Positions 14,591-24,084 of a DNA stretch of 38,991 nucleotides are shown piece by piece. Position numbers and translations under genes: made by a program. The stretch comes from Streptomyces silaceus (lineage in GTDB: Bacteria; Actinomycetota; Actinomycetes; Streptomycetales; Streptomycetaceae). The notes below the pieces were generated by a model, which saw only the letters and a program-made list of their open reading frames with translations, did no database searches and was not told the DNA's origin. The stretch spans positions 1 through 38,991 of the forward strand of contig NZ_LIRJ01000030.1 in assembly GCF_001419745.1 (NCBI RefSeq), given 5' to 3'. Each line of letters begins with the position of its first letter. The stretch's first letter is position 1.

Positions 14591-14673
14591 GCGGCCGTTG
14601 CTGAATGGTATAAGCAGAGGTTTTAGGTGCCTCGGGGCATTTGCCCATGTGGGTTCGACTCCCATCGGCCGCA
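14591..14673 (+). tRNA. tRNA-Leu (anticodon UAG)
   Basis: An 83-base class II tRNA. The acceptor stem is GCGGCCG/CGGCCGC with discriminator A. The anticodon stem GAGGT/GCCTC encloses the loop TTTAGGT, giving anticodon TAG, which reads CUA and other CUN leucine codons. A long variable arm (GGGGCATTTGCCC) and the T loop TTCGACT confirm the leucine class. The 3' CCA is not encoded. It starts 8 bases after the second HNH gene and is followed by a strong terminator, so it could be co-transcribed with the HNH pair. Confidence 0.95.
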
Positions 14674-14680
14674 CACACAG

Positions 14681-14715
14681 CAGAGGGGGCCGTCCGCATC
14701 GGACGGCCCCCTCTG
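14681..14715. terminator. bidirectional terminator between tRNA and rdgB
   Basis: Perfect 15-bp stem CAGAGGGGGCCGTCC around GCATC. It sits 8 bases past the tRNA and 8 bases past the rdgB stop on the other strand, so it can serve both. Confidence 0.9.
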
Positions 14716-14722
14716 CCGTTCC

Positions 14723-15325
14723 TCAGCCCAACAGCTCCCGCACCACCGGCACCAGCTCCCGGAACGCCTTGCCGCGGTGGCTGATCGCGTTCTTCTCGGC
14801 CGCCGTGAGCTCCGCGCACGTGCGGGTGTCGCCGTCCGGCTGGAGGATCGGGTCGTAGCCGAAGCCGCCCGTGCCGGCGGGGGACGTGCGGAGGGTGCCG
14901 AGGAGGCGGCCTTCGACCACGCGCTCCGTGCCGTCGGGCAGCGCGAGGGCCGCGGCGCAGGCGAAGTGGGCGCCGCGGTGTTCCGCGGCGATGTCGCCGA
15001 GCTGGGCCAGGAGCAGGTCGAGGTTGGCCTGGTCGTCGCCGTGGCGGCCCGCCCAGCGGGCGGAGAAGATGCCGGGGGCGCCGCCGAGGACGTCCACGCA
15101 GAGGCCGGAGTCGTCGGCGACGGCGGGCAGGCCGGTGGCCTTGGCGAGGGCGTGCGCCTTGAGCAGGGCGTTCTCGGCGAAGGTGACGCCGGTTTCCTTG
15201 ACGTCGGGGATCTCGGGGTAGGCGTCCGCGCCGACGAGGTCGTGCGCGAGGCCTGCGTCGGCGAGGATCGCCTTCAGTTCCGTGATCTTGCCGGCGTTGC
15301 GGGTGGCGAGGATGAGGCGGGTCAT
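14723..15325 (-). CDS. rdgB: XTP/dITP diphosphatase (RdgB/HAM1)
   Basis: A 200-residue non-canonical purine NTP pyrophosphatase that hydrolyses dITP, XTP and related nucleotides so they are not built into DNA or RNA. The N-terminal LATRNAGKITELKAIL substrate loop, the VADDSGLCVDVLGGAPGIFSARWAG block and the GFGYDPI motif near the C-terminus are all present. Length is normal for the family. It lies on the same strand as the lipoprotein and rph genes upstream. In many bacteria rph and rdgB are neighbours, and here only the small lipoprotein gene separates them. Confidence 0.95.
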   Translation of the reverse strand: MTRLILATRNAGKITELKAILADAGLAHDLVGADAYPEIPDVKETGVTFAENALLKAHALAKATGLPAVADDSGLCVDVLGGAPGIFSARWAGRHGDDQANLDLLLAQLGDIAAEHRGAHFACAAALALPDGTERVVEGRLLGTLRTSPAGTGGFGYDPILQPDGDTRTCAELTAAEKNAISHRGKAFRELVPVVRELLG

Positions 15326-15359
15326 GCCCCCAGTATCCCGGGGGCGCGACCCGCGTCCG

Positions 15360-15755
15360 TCACGGCGTGCAGACCTTGGTCAGTTCGCCGGCGGCGTCCG
15401 TGACCGGGCTGACGTCCGGGGTGGAGTCGCCGTTCTTGATGGAGTCGCGGACGTTGTCCACGGCCTTGTCGAGGTCGTCGACGGCCTTGTTGATGTCGGT
15501 GTTGTCGGTCTTGTCGCCGATCTTGTCGAGGTTCTTGCCGATGTCGTCGAGCGCCTTGTCCGCCTCGGCCGGGTTGTCGCCGGCGTTCTCGACGGCCTGC
15601 TGCAGGTCGGTGACGCTGTCGGCGATGGTGTCTGCGGTCTGTACGCAGTCGAGCGCCTTGTCGACGGCGCTGCAGCCGATGAGTCCGACGCCGGCCGGTA
15701 CGGCGATCAGGACTGCGGCGACGGTGGTGGCGATACGACGGTGGCGCGCGGCCAT
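15360..15755 (-). CDS. small secreted lipoprotein
   Basis: A 131-residue protein beginning with a basic MAARHRR end, a hydrophobic core and a lipobox LIGC, so Cys27 should be lipidated after signal cleavage. The mature part is small, acidic and probably helical, with repeated DDLDKAVDNV and DDIGKNLDKIG stretches and few aromatic residues. A GGGAGGG ribosome site 8 bases upstream supports the ATG at 15755. It lies between rph and rdgB on the same strand. I recognise no functional family; a coiled-coil envelope protein is the most that can be said. Confidence 0.82.
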   Translation of the reverse strand: MAARHRRIATTVAAVLIAVPAGVGLIGCSAVDKALDCVQTADTIADSVTDLQQAVENAGDNPAEADKALDDIGKNLDKIGDKTDNTDINKAVDDLDKAVDNVRDSIKNGDSTPDVSPVTDAAGELTKVCTP

Positions 15756-15876
15756 GGTTCGGTCCCTCCCCAGGGGTGCGGACGGGCGCACGGTTCTGCC
15801 CGCGCGCCCGTACTCCTAACAACGCCCGCCAAGGGGTCGTTGGTTGCCTCTACCGGTGGCTGTCGCGTACCGGTGA

Positions 15877-16626
<750 letters not shown>

Positions 16627-16652
16627 GGGGCTGAGCCTATCCGGACATGGCT

Positions 16653-16688
16653 GAGGGCCCCTCACCCCTGAGCGGGGAGGGGGCCCTC
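16653..16688. terminator. terminator after nagF
   Basis: Stem GAGGGCCCC/GGGGCCCTC with further C/G pairing inside, placed 19 bases past the nagF stop and upstream of rph on the same strand. Confidence 0.8.
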
Positions 16689-16706
16689 GGTGGTGAGTTC
16701 AGGAAC

Positions 16707-16940
16707 TCACATCATGTCTTCGATGTCCGCGGCGATCGGGTCGGCGTCCGTGCCGATGACGACCTGGACGGCGGTGCCCATCTTGACGACGCCGTGGGCG
16801 CCGGCGGCCTTCAGGGCGGCGTCGTCGACCAGGGCGGGGTCCTTGACCTCGGTGCGGAGGCGGGTGATGCAGCCCTCGACCTCTTCGATGTTGTCGATGC
16901 CGCCGAGCCCGGCAACGATCTTCTCAGCCTTGCTGGCCAT
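16707..16940 (-). CDS. nagF: PTS GlcNAc EIIB component (NagF)
   Basis: A 77-residue free-standing EIIB domain of the glucose/GlcNAc PTS family. The phosphocysteine is Cys24 in the EEVEGCITRLRTEV context, followed by the usual VKDPALVDDAALKAAGAHGVV segment and the closing DPIAADIEDMM helix. It takes phosphate from EIIA and gives it to sugar bound in the EIIC channel. A GGGAG site precedes the ATG at 16940. It is divergent from nagE1, and a DasR-type operator lies in the shared intergenic region. In Streptomyces coelicolor the equivalent NagF is the EIIB used with NagE2. Confidence 0.93.
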   Translation of the reverse strand: MASKAEKIVAGLGGIDNIEEVEGCITRLRTEVKDPALVDDAALKAAGAHGVVKMGTAVQVVIGTDADPIAADIEDMM

Positions 16941-17106
16941 GGTGTTTCTCCCTGCTTTTAAAGGATGCGGCCTCGACGCACCGTAGGTCCGCTTTGCCAC
17001 GGTAACGCACGGTTGGACCATCTTCGCGGGCGGTTACGGCAGTCGTGCCCAATGATGACGATCACGGTGCCGTCCCTCATCGGTCGGCACTCCCACCCGT
17101 TCCGCA

Positions 17107-17122
17107 ACTGGTCTACACCAGT
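17107..17122. promoter_or_regulatory. DasR operator (dre) at nagF-nagE1
   Basis: ACTGGTCTACACCAGT matches the 16-bp DasR responsive element (consensus A-N-TGGTCTAGACCA-N-T as I recall it) with one central deviation. It lies 44 bases before the nagE1 start and in the divergent region with nagF. DasR is the GntR-family repressor that senses glucosamine-6-phosphate. Confidence 0.85.
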
Positions 17123-17165
17123 TTTCAACGACCGCCAAACCTGGCTTGTTCCGGGAGGGACGCCG

Positions 17166-18479
17166 ATGAGTTCCGACGCCGCAGCGGTGCCACAGAAGAA
17201 GTGGTGGAACGGCCTGTTCCAAGGCCTCCAGAAGATGGGCCGCAGCCTCCAGCTGCCCATCGCGGTCCTGCCCGCCGCGGGCATCCTCAACCGGCTCGGC
17301 CAGCCCGACGTGTTCGGCGACGACGGCCTGGGCTGGACGAACGTGGCGAAGGTCTTCGCGGCGGCGGGCGGCTCCCTGCTCGACTCCTCGCTCGGCCTGC
17401 CCCTGCTGTTCTGCATCGGCGTCGCCATCGGCATGGCGAAGAAGGCGGACGGCTCCACGGCCCTCGCGGCGGTCGCCGGCTTCCTCGTCTACTACGCGGT
17501 CCTGCGCGCCTTCCCCGACGACTGCCCGGCGGACACCACCTTCGGCGGCGCGGGCATGTGGAGCGGGGTGTGCGTCGCCGAGGACGGGACGGTGGCGCAG
17601 GCCGCGTACCAGAATCCAGGGGTCTTCGGCGGCATCGTGATGGGCCTGCTCGCCGCCTGGTTCTGGCAGCGGTACCACCGCGTGAAGCTGGTCGACTGGC
17701 TCGGCTTCTTCAACGGCCGCCGGCTCGTGCCGATCATCATGGCCTTCGTCGGCCTGATCTTCGCCGGGATCTGCGTGTGGATCTGGCCGCCCATCGGTGA
17801 CGCGCTGACCAGCTTCTCCAAGTGGCTGGTGGACCTCGGCTGGCTGGGCTCGGGCATCTTCGGTGTCGCCAACCGCGCGCTGCTCACGGTGGGTCTGCAC
17901 CAGTTCCTGAACACGTTCGTGTGGTTCCAGTTCGGCGACTTCACCAAGCCGGACGGCACGGTCGTGCACGGTGACATCAACCGCTTCCTCGCGGGCGACC
18001 CGACGGCGGGCCAGTTCACCTCGGGCTTCTTCCCGATCATGATGTTCGCGCTGCCCGCCGCGGCCCTCGCGATCACCCACTGCGCGCGCCCGGAGCGCCG
18101 CAAGGTGGTCGGCGGCATGATGCTCTCGGTCGGCCTGACGTCGTTCGTCACGGGCATCACCGAGCCGATCGAGTACTCGTTCCTCTTCATCGCGCCGCTG
18201 CTGTACGCGCTGCACGCGGTGCTCACCGGCGTCTCGATGGCGGTGACGTGGGCGCTGGGCGTGAAGGACGGCTTCAGCTTCTCCGCGGGACTGATCGACT
18301 ACGTCATCAACTGGAGTCTGGCGACCAAGCCATGGCTGATCATTCCGATCGGTCTGTGCTTCGCCGTCGTGTACTACGTCGTATTCCGCTTCGTCATCAC
18401 GAAGTTCAATCTGCCGACCCCGGGACGCGAACCGGAGGAGGAGGCAGAGGCCTTGGACGCGGAGCAGACCAAGGCGTAG
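17166..18479 (+). CDS. nagE1: PTS GlcNAc-family EIIC permease (NagE1)
   Basis: A 437-residue EIIC channel of the glucose/GlcNAc PTS family, without a fused EIIA or EIIB domain. Residues about 20-400 contain the ten or so membrane segments, including QLPIAVLPAAGIL, PLLFCIGVAIGMAKKADGSTALAAVAGFL, the FGVANRALLTVGLHQFLN block and the signature GITEPIEYSFLFIAPLLY that binds sugar. The last 30 residues are acidic and cytoplasmic. The ATG at 17166 is chosen for its GGGAGGG site and because the operator lies between it and the earlier in-frame start. It is about equal in length to NagE2 and clearly paralogous. Confidence 0.9.
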   Translation: MSSDAAAVPQKKWWNGLFQGLQKMGRSLQLPIAVLPAAGILNRLGQPDVFGDDGLGWTNVAKVFAAAGGSLLDSSLGLPLLFCIGVAIGMAKKADGSTALAAVAGFLVYYAVLRAFPDDCPADTTFGGAGMWSGVCVAEDGTVAQAAYQNPGVFGGIVMGLLAAWFWQRYHRVKLVDWLGFFNGRRLVPIIMAFVGLIFAGICVWIWPPIGDALTSFSKWLVDLGWLGSGIFGVANRALLTVGLHQFLNTFVWFQFGDFTKPDGTVVHGDINRFLAGDPTAGQFTSGFFPIMMFALPAAALAITHCARPERRKVVGGMMLSVGLTSFVTGITEPIEYSFLFIAPLLYALHAVLTGVSMAVTWALGVKDGFSFSAGLIDYVINWSLATKPWLIIPIGLCFAVVYYVVFRFVITKFNLPTPGREPEEEAEALDAEQTKA

Positions 18480-18514
18480 AGCCCGGCGCGGGACCGCCGC
18501 CCCGCCCCTTCCAC

Positions 18515-18545
18515 AAGGCCCTCGGACCTCGGATCCGGGGGCCTT
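18515..18545 (+). terminator. terminator after nagE1
   Basis: Twelve-base-pair stem AAGGCCCTCGGA/TCCGGGGGCCTT (one G-T pair) with a 7-base loop, followed by TGGTCT. It lies 35 bases past the nagE1 stop. Confidence 0.8.
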
Positions 18546-18618
18546 TGGTCTGCCATTTCCGGATATGGCTCAGGCCACAGGAATCGCGGGTTCCTTACGC
18601 CACCTTCACCGTGCTACA

Positions 18619-18634
18619 ACAGGTCTACACCACT
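18619..18634. promoter_or_regulatory. DasR operator 1 upstream of nagE2
   Basis: ACAGGTCTACACCACT, a dre-type 16-mer. With the next site it forms one larger palindrome. Position is about 130 bases before the nagE2 start. Confidence 0.8.
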
Positions 18635-18635
18635 A

Positions 18636-18651
18636 ATTGGTGTAGACCACG
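18636..18651. promoter_or_regulatory. DasR operator 2 upstream of nagE2
   Basis: ATTGGTGTAGACCACG, a second dre-type site one base after the first. GGTCTACACCA (18622-18632) and TGGTGTAGACC (18638-18648) are perfect inverted copies around five bases, so the two sites face each other. Double sites at nagE2 are known in S. coelicolor. Confidence 0.82.
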
Positions 18652-18762
18652 CGGCCTTCTCGCCGCGTCCCCCGGAGACGCCGCCGTCCCCCACTTCCTT
18701 GTCCCCAGGCGGCGCCTTGCCCTCCCCCAGCCTCCGGCCGGGGGTACCCCCTGGAGGAAGTT

Positions 18763-20028
<1,266 letters not shown>

Positions 20029-20051
20029 TCTCCTCCCGCACTTGGGGACGT

Positions 20052-20087
20052 AAGCCCCGCGCCGTTGGTACCAACGGCGCGGGGCTT
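20052..20087 (+). terminator. terminator after nagE2
   Basis: Fully palindromic 36-base hairpin AAGCCCCGCGCCGTTGG with its complement around GGTACC, 23 bases past the nagE2 stop. Confidence 0.88.
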
Positions 20088-20116
20088 CGTCATGTGCGGC
20101 CGATTACGGTCGAGGT

Positions 20117-21022
20117 ATGACGACCGAACGCATTCTGGACCTCGACCGCGAACGACTCTCCGCCCTGCGCGGGCGTGACCTGACCACCGCCGTGGCCGCC
20201 GCCGAGGGGCGCACCATGGTCGCCGAGGTCTTCGCCGACCGGGCCGCCCTGATCCCGGTGCCGGGCATGCCCGGCGTCCACAACGCCGAGCTCGTCGCGG
20301 CCTTCGGCGCCGACATCGTCGTGCTGAACCTCATCGAGCGCGCCTGGGACGGCGAGCGGCTCGACCTGCCGGGACTCGGCACCTTCACCTCGATCGCCGA
20401 CCTCGCCGCGTACATCGGCCGTCCCGTCGGCATCAACCTGGAGCCGGGCGACGTCCCCGAGATCCGCCGCGCCAAGCCCGAGTACGCCAAGCGGCTCGTG
20501 GACATGGGCGCCGCGATGCTCTGTCTGACGGCGAACCCGGGCACGGGCGGCTCCTACGAGGGCCTCGCGCGGGTCACCGAGGAGCTGCGCGCGGGCCTCG
20601 GCGACGACGTGGCGCTGTGGAGCGGCAAGATGCACCACGCGGGCCACCCGGAGCGGGTCACGGTGGAGCGGCTGACCTCTCTGGTGGCGGCGGGCGCGGA
20701 CGGCGTCGTGATGCCCCTGCCGGGCACGCTGCCGGGCGTCACCAAGGAGCTGGCCGCCGAGGCCGTGGCGGCCGCGCAGGACGCGGGCGCGGTGGTGATG
20801 GGCGCGATCGGCACCAGCCAGGAGGGCAGCCACGCGAACGTGGTGCCCCAGCTCGCGCTGACCGCGAAGGAGGTGGGCATCGACGCCCACCACTTCGGGG
20901 ACTCGTTCCTGCCGGGGATGTGCGACCCGGAGGTCATGTACGACTACTCGGTCGCGATCCGCGGCCGCCGCCACACCTGGAACCGGATGGCCCTGGGCGG
21001 CCGCGGTCACCGCACGGCCTGA
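20117..21022 (+). CDS. unassigned TIM-barrel-like enzyme
   Basis: A 301-residue cytoplasmic protein with alternating beta-alpha blocks suggestive of a phosphate-binding or PEP-mutase-like TIM barrel: AALIPVPGMPGVHNAELVAAFGA, DIVVLNLIERAW, PVGINLEPGD, AAMLCLTANPGTGGS, GADGVVMPLPGTLPG and AVVMGAIGTSQEGSH. The spacing of the Gly-rich ends of strands fits phosphate binding. I do not recognise the exact family or reaction. No good ribosome site precedes the ATG at 20117, so a leaderless start or a slightly later start is possible. It follows nagE2 on the same strand but behind a strong terminator, and has no DasR site that I can see. A role in amino-sugar metabolism is only suggested by position. 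Confidence 0.8.
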   Translation: MTTERILDLDRERLSALRGRDLTTAVAAAEGRTMVAEVFADRAALIPVPGMPGVHNAELVAAFGADIVVLNLIERAWDGERLDLPGLGTFTSIADLAAYIGRPVGINLEPGDVPEIRRAKPEYAKRLVDMGAAMLCLTANPGTGGSYEGLARVTEELRAGLGDDVALWSGKMHHAGHPERVTVERLTSLVAAGADGVVMPLPGTLPGVTKELAAEAVAAAQDAGAVVMGAIGTSQEGSHANVVPQLALTAKEVGIDAHHFGDSFLPGMCDPEVMYDYSVAIRGRRHTWNRMALGGRGHRTA

Positions 21023-21025
21023 ACC

Positions 21026-21778
21026 TCAGATCTCGTACGTCGCGCCGGGCGCCGCGAGGGCCGTGGGGCCCGCGTAGGCCGAGCGCGCGTCGGCGAGGTT
21101 CACCTGCGGGTCCGTCCACGGCGGGATGTGGGTCAGCAGCAACCTTCCTGCGCCCGCCTTCCGGGCGGACTCGCCCGCCTCGCGGCCGTTGAGGTGCAGG
21201 TCGGGGATGTTCTCCTTGCCGTGCGTGAAGGCCGCCTCGCACAGGAACAGGTCGGTGCCCGCGGCGAGTTCGTCCAGGACGTCGCACGGTCCGGTGTCCC
21301 CGGAGTACGTGAGGGACTTCCCGCCGTGCTCGACGCGGATGGCGTACGCCTCGACGGGGTGGCACACCTTCTCGGTGCGCACGGAGAACGGGCCGATCTC
21401 GAACGACGCCGGCTTGACCGTGTGGAAGTCGAAGACCTCGCTCATCGAGGACGCCGAGGGCGTGTCGGCGTACGCGGTGGTCAGACGCTGCTCGGTGCCC
21501 TCGGGGCCGTGGACCGGGATGGGGGCGCAGCGGCCGCCCTCGTGCCGGTAGTAGCGCGCCACGAAATACGCGCACATGTCGATGCAGTGGTCCGCGTGCA
21601 GATGGCTGAGGAAGATCGCGTCGAGGTCGTACAGACCGATATGGCGCTGCAGCTCGCCGAGGGCGCCGTTGCCCATGTCGAGCAGCAACCGGAAGCCGTC
21701 GGCCTCGACGAGGTAGCTCGAGCAGGCCGAGTCCGCGGACGGAAACGAGCCCGAGCAGCCGACGACGGTGAGCTTCAT
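21026..21778 (-). CDS. metallo-beta-lactamase-fold hydrolase
   Basis: A 250-residue MBL-fold enzyme of the RNase Z/phosphodiesterase-like branch. The metal motif SHLHADHCID is present, with further ligands likely at the His of KVCHPVEAY, the Asp of TYSGDTGPCD and the His of LLTHIPPW. The VVGCSGSFPSADSACSSYLVE start is typical of this subgroup. The ATG at 21778 has GGAGG about 9 bases upstream. It converges on the TIM-barrel gene with 3 bases between stops. The substrate (cyclic nucleotide, tRNA end or other phosphodiester) cannot be decided. Confidence 0.9.
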   Translation of the reverse strand: MKLTVVGCSGSFPSADSACSSYLVEADGFRLLLDMGNGALGELQRHIGLYDLDAIFLSHLHADHCIDMCAYFVARYYRHEGGRCAPIPVHGPEGTEQRLTTAYADTPSASSMSEVFDFHTVKPASFEIGPFSVRTEKVCHPVEAYAIRVEHGGKSLTYSGDTGPCDVLDELAAGTDLFLCEAAFTHGKENIPDLHLNGREAGESARKAGAGRLLLTHIPPWTDPQVNLADARSAYAGPTALAAPGATYEI

Positions 21779-21980
21779 GAAGCTGGAACCTCCGCGCTGA
21801 CAGGGGGGCTGGCAGAAGAGCCGGGGGGTGTGCGGTCCGTCGAGCGTAAGGCGCAAAAGGGCTGGTCGCTCCTCCGTCGCGGGCCGTTGTGGGGGAACTC
21901 ACCTGCGGTGTCACCGGTTCGGGGGGCTTGTGGGGCGCCCGGGATGCGGTGGGCGGCAGGGGGCGTACGCCGGTACCGTC

Positions 21981-22448
21981 ATGCGTATGGACACGTCCTG
22001 GTGGCTCGCGCTGGCCGCCGTGGTGGTGCTCGCGCTGGTCGTCACGCTGGTGGACGGCTGGGGGCGCGGGCCCCGGAAGCGGAGTACCCGGCCGCCGGGC
22101 CGGGCCCGGCCGCCGCGGGGGCCCCGGCATCGGCTGCCCGCGCCGCGGCCGGCGGAGATCTGGTGGGCGAGGGTGCCCTACGAGGACGGGCCCGGCGGCA
22201 AGGACCGGCCGTGTCTGGTGCTGTCCGTGCGCGGGGAGAGCGCGCTGGTCGCGAAGATCACCAGCAAGTACCACGACGAGCGCGCGGGCGTGATCCCGCT
22301 GCCGCCGGGCTCGGTGGGCGACGCGCACGGCCGGCCGAGCTTCCTGGAGACGGACGAGCTGCGGGACGTGCCGCTGGAGGAGTTCCGGCGCAGGGCCGGG
22401 GTGGTGGATCCGGTCCTCTGGGACCAGGTCAGGTATCTGGCCGGATAG
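21981..22448 (+). CDS. membrane-anchored PemK/MazF-like protein
   Basis: A 155-residue protein. Residues 7-24 form one transmembrane helix (WLALAAVVVLALVVTLVD), followed by an Arg/Pro-rich cytoplasmic linker and a PemK/MazF-like domain with AEIWWARVPYEDG, GKDRPCLVLSV and KITSKYHDE blocks. MazF-type toxins are soluble mRNA interferases of about 110 residues; here the fold is tethered to the membrane. No antitoxin-sized partner is visible upstream or downstream. A second ATG six bases later would remove two residues only. A terminator follows at once. Whether it cleaves RNA is unknown. Confidence 0.82.
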   Translation: MRMDTSWWLALAAVVVLALVVTLVDGWGRGPRKRSTRPPGRARPPRGPRHRLPAPRPAEIWWARVPYEDGPGGKDRPCLVLSVRGESALVAKITSKYHDERAGVIPLPPGSVGDAHGRPSFLETDELRDVPLEEFRRRAGVVDPVLWDQVRYLAG

Positions 22449-22453
22449 CCGGA

Positions 22454-22490
22454 ACGCCGGACGGGCCGGGAGTCCCGGCCCGTCCGGCGT
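22454..22490. terminator. bidirectional terminator between PemK-like gene and cysM
   Basis: Perfect 17-bp stem ACGCCGGACGGGCCGGG around AGT, 6 bases past the PemK-like stop and 55 bases past the cysM stop on the other strand. Confidence 0.88.
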
Positions 22491-22544
22491 GCGAGGACGG
22501 AATCGGCGGAGCCGGTGAGCGACGGCTCCCCGGGCGGCCGGGCC

Positions 22545-23510
<966 letters not shown>

Positions 23511-23789
23511 CTAGCGCATGCCGCCGGCGACGGCCGGCAGGATCGTGACGCTGTCGCCGTCGGCGAGCTTGGTGGAGATGCCGTCCAGGAAGCGGACGTC
23601 CTCGTCGTTCAGGTACACGTTCACGAAGCGGCGCAGCTTGCCGTCGTCCACGATGCGCTCGGCGATGCCCGCGTGCCGCGAGTCGAGGTCGGTGAAGAGC
23701 TCGGCGAGGGTGTCTCCACTGCCCTGGACGGCCTTCTCGCCGTCGGTGTAGGTGCGGAGAATGGTCGGGATGCGGACCTCGATGGCCAT
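23511..23789 (-). CDS. cysO: sulfur-carrier protein CysO (MoaD/ThiS fold)
   Basis: A 92-residue ubiquitin-like sulfur carrier with the MoaD/ThiS fold. It has the VNVYLNDEDVRFLDG central strand, GDSVTILPAVAGG end and a Gly89-Gly90 pair that would be thiocarboxylated. Unlike the canonical carriers, two residues (Met-Arg) follow the diglycine, so it should need trimming before activation. It is the first structural gene of the cysO-cysM pair, with AGGAG 8 bases before the ATG at 23789. A cysteine leader peptide lies 125 bases upstream. Confidence 0.93.
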   Translation of the reverse strand: MAIEVRIPTILRTYTDGEKAVQGSGDTLAELFTDLDSRHAGIAERIVDDGKLRRFVNVYLNDEDVRFLDGISTKLADGDSVTILPAVAGGMR

Positions 23790-23913
23790 GCTGAGGGCTC
23801 CTGTCGGGAGTCGAGAAGTGCAGGTGATGGGCGCGCGGCGGCGCTGTCGTGCGGGTGGTGCGTGGTCGTACGCGGGTACGGCGCCGCGGCCCACGGCCGT
23901 GCGGCGGAACGGT

Positions 23914-24018
23914 TCAGCGGGAACAGATCGCGCTGGCGAGGCGGCACAGGTCGACGTGCAGCCGCGCGACAAGCAGCAATGTGCCCGGCGTCTCTACGCT
24001 CACGTCATGGGGAACCAT
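23914..24018 (-). CDS. cysteine attenuation leader peptide
   Basis: A 34-residue ORF (MVPHDV... to ...ICSR) whose C-terminus reads ARLHVDLCRLASAICSR. This matches the short leader peptides I recall upstream of sulfur-assimilation operons in streptomycetes, with two cysteine codons near the end. A ribosome short of Cys-tRNA would pause there and change folding or termination in the 124 bases before cysO. A TACGAT sequence (minus strand, 24025-24030) only six bases before the ATG could be a -10 element of a leaderless transcript. A GTG at codon 6 is an alternative start. Confidence 0.75.
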   Translation of the reverse strand: MVPHDVSVETPGTLLLVARLHVDLCRLASAICSR

Positions 24019-24024
24019 GCGGTC

Positions 24025-24030
24025 ATCGTA
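24025..24030 (-). promoter_or_regulatory. candidate -10 box for leader-cysO-cysM
   Basis: TACGAT on the minus strand, directly before the leader ATG at 24018. No convincing TTGACA-like -35 is visible 17-18 bases upstream. Confidence 0.4.
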
Positions 24031-24084
24031 TCGATTCCCGGTCCGGGTCCTGGAATGTGATCTCAGATACCGGACGGATTCCGT

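Noticed and set aside
14591..14673. tRNA as an integration site of a mobile element
   Set aside because: No integrase and no duplicated tRNA 3' end within the window; only the HNH pair is suggestive.
16965..17165. Earlier in-frame start for nagE1
   Set aside because: The DasR operator and ribosome site lie between it and the conserved N-terminus at 17166.
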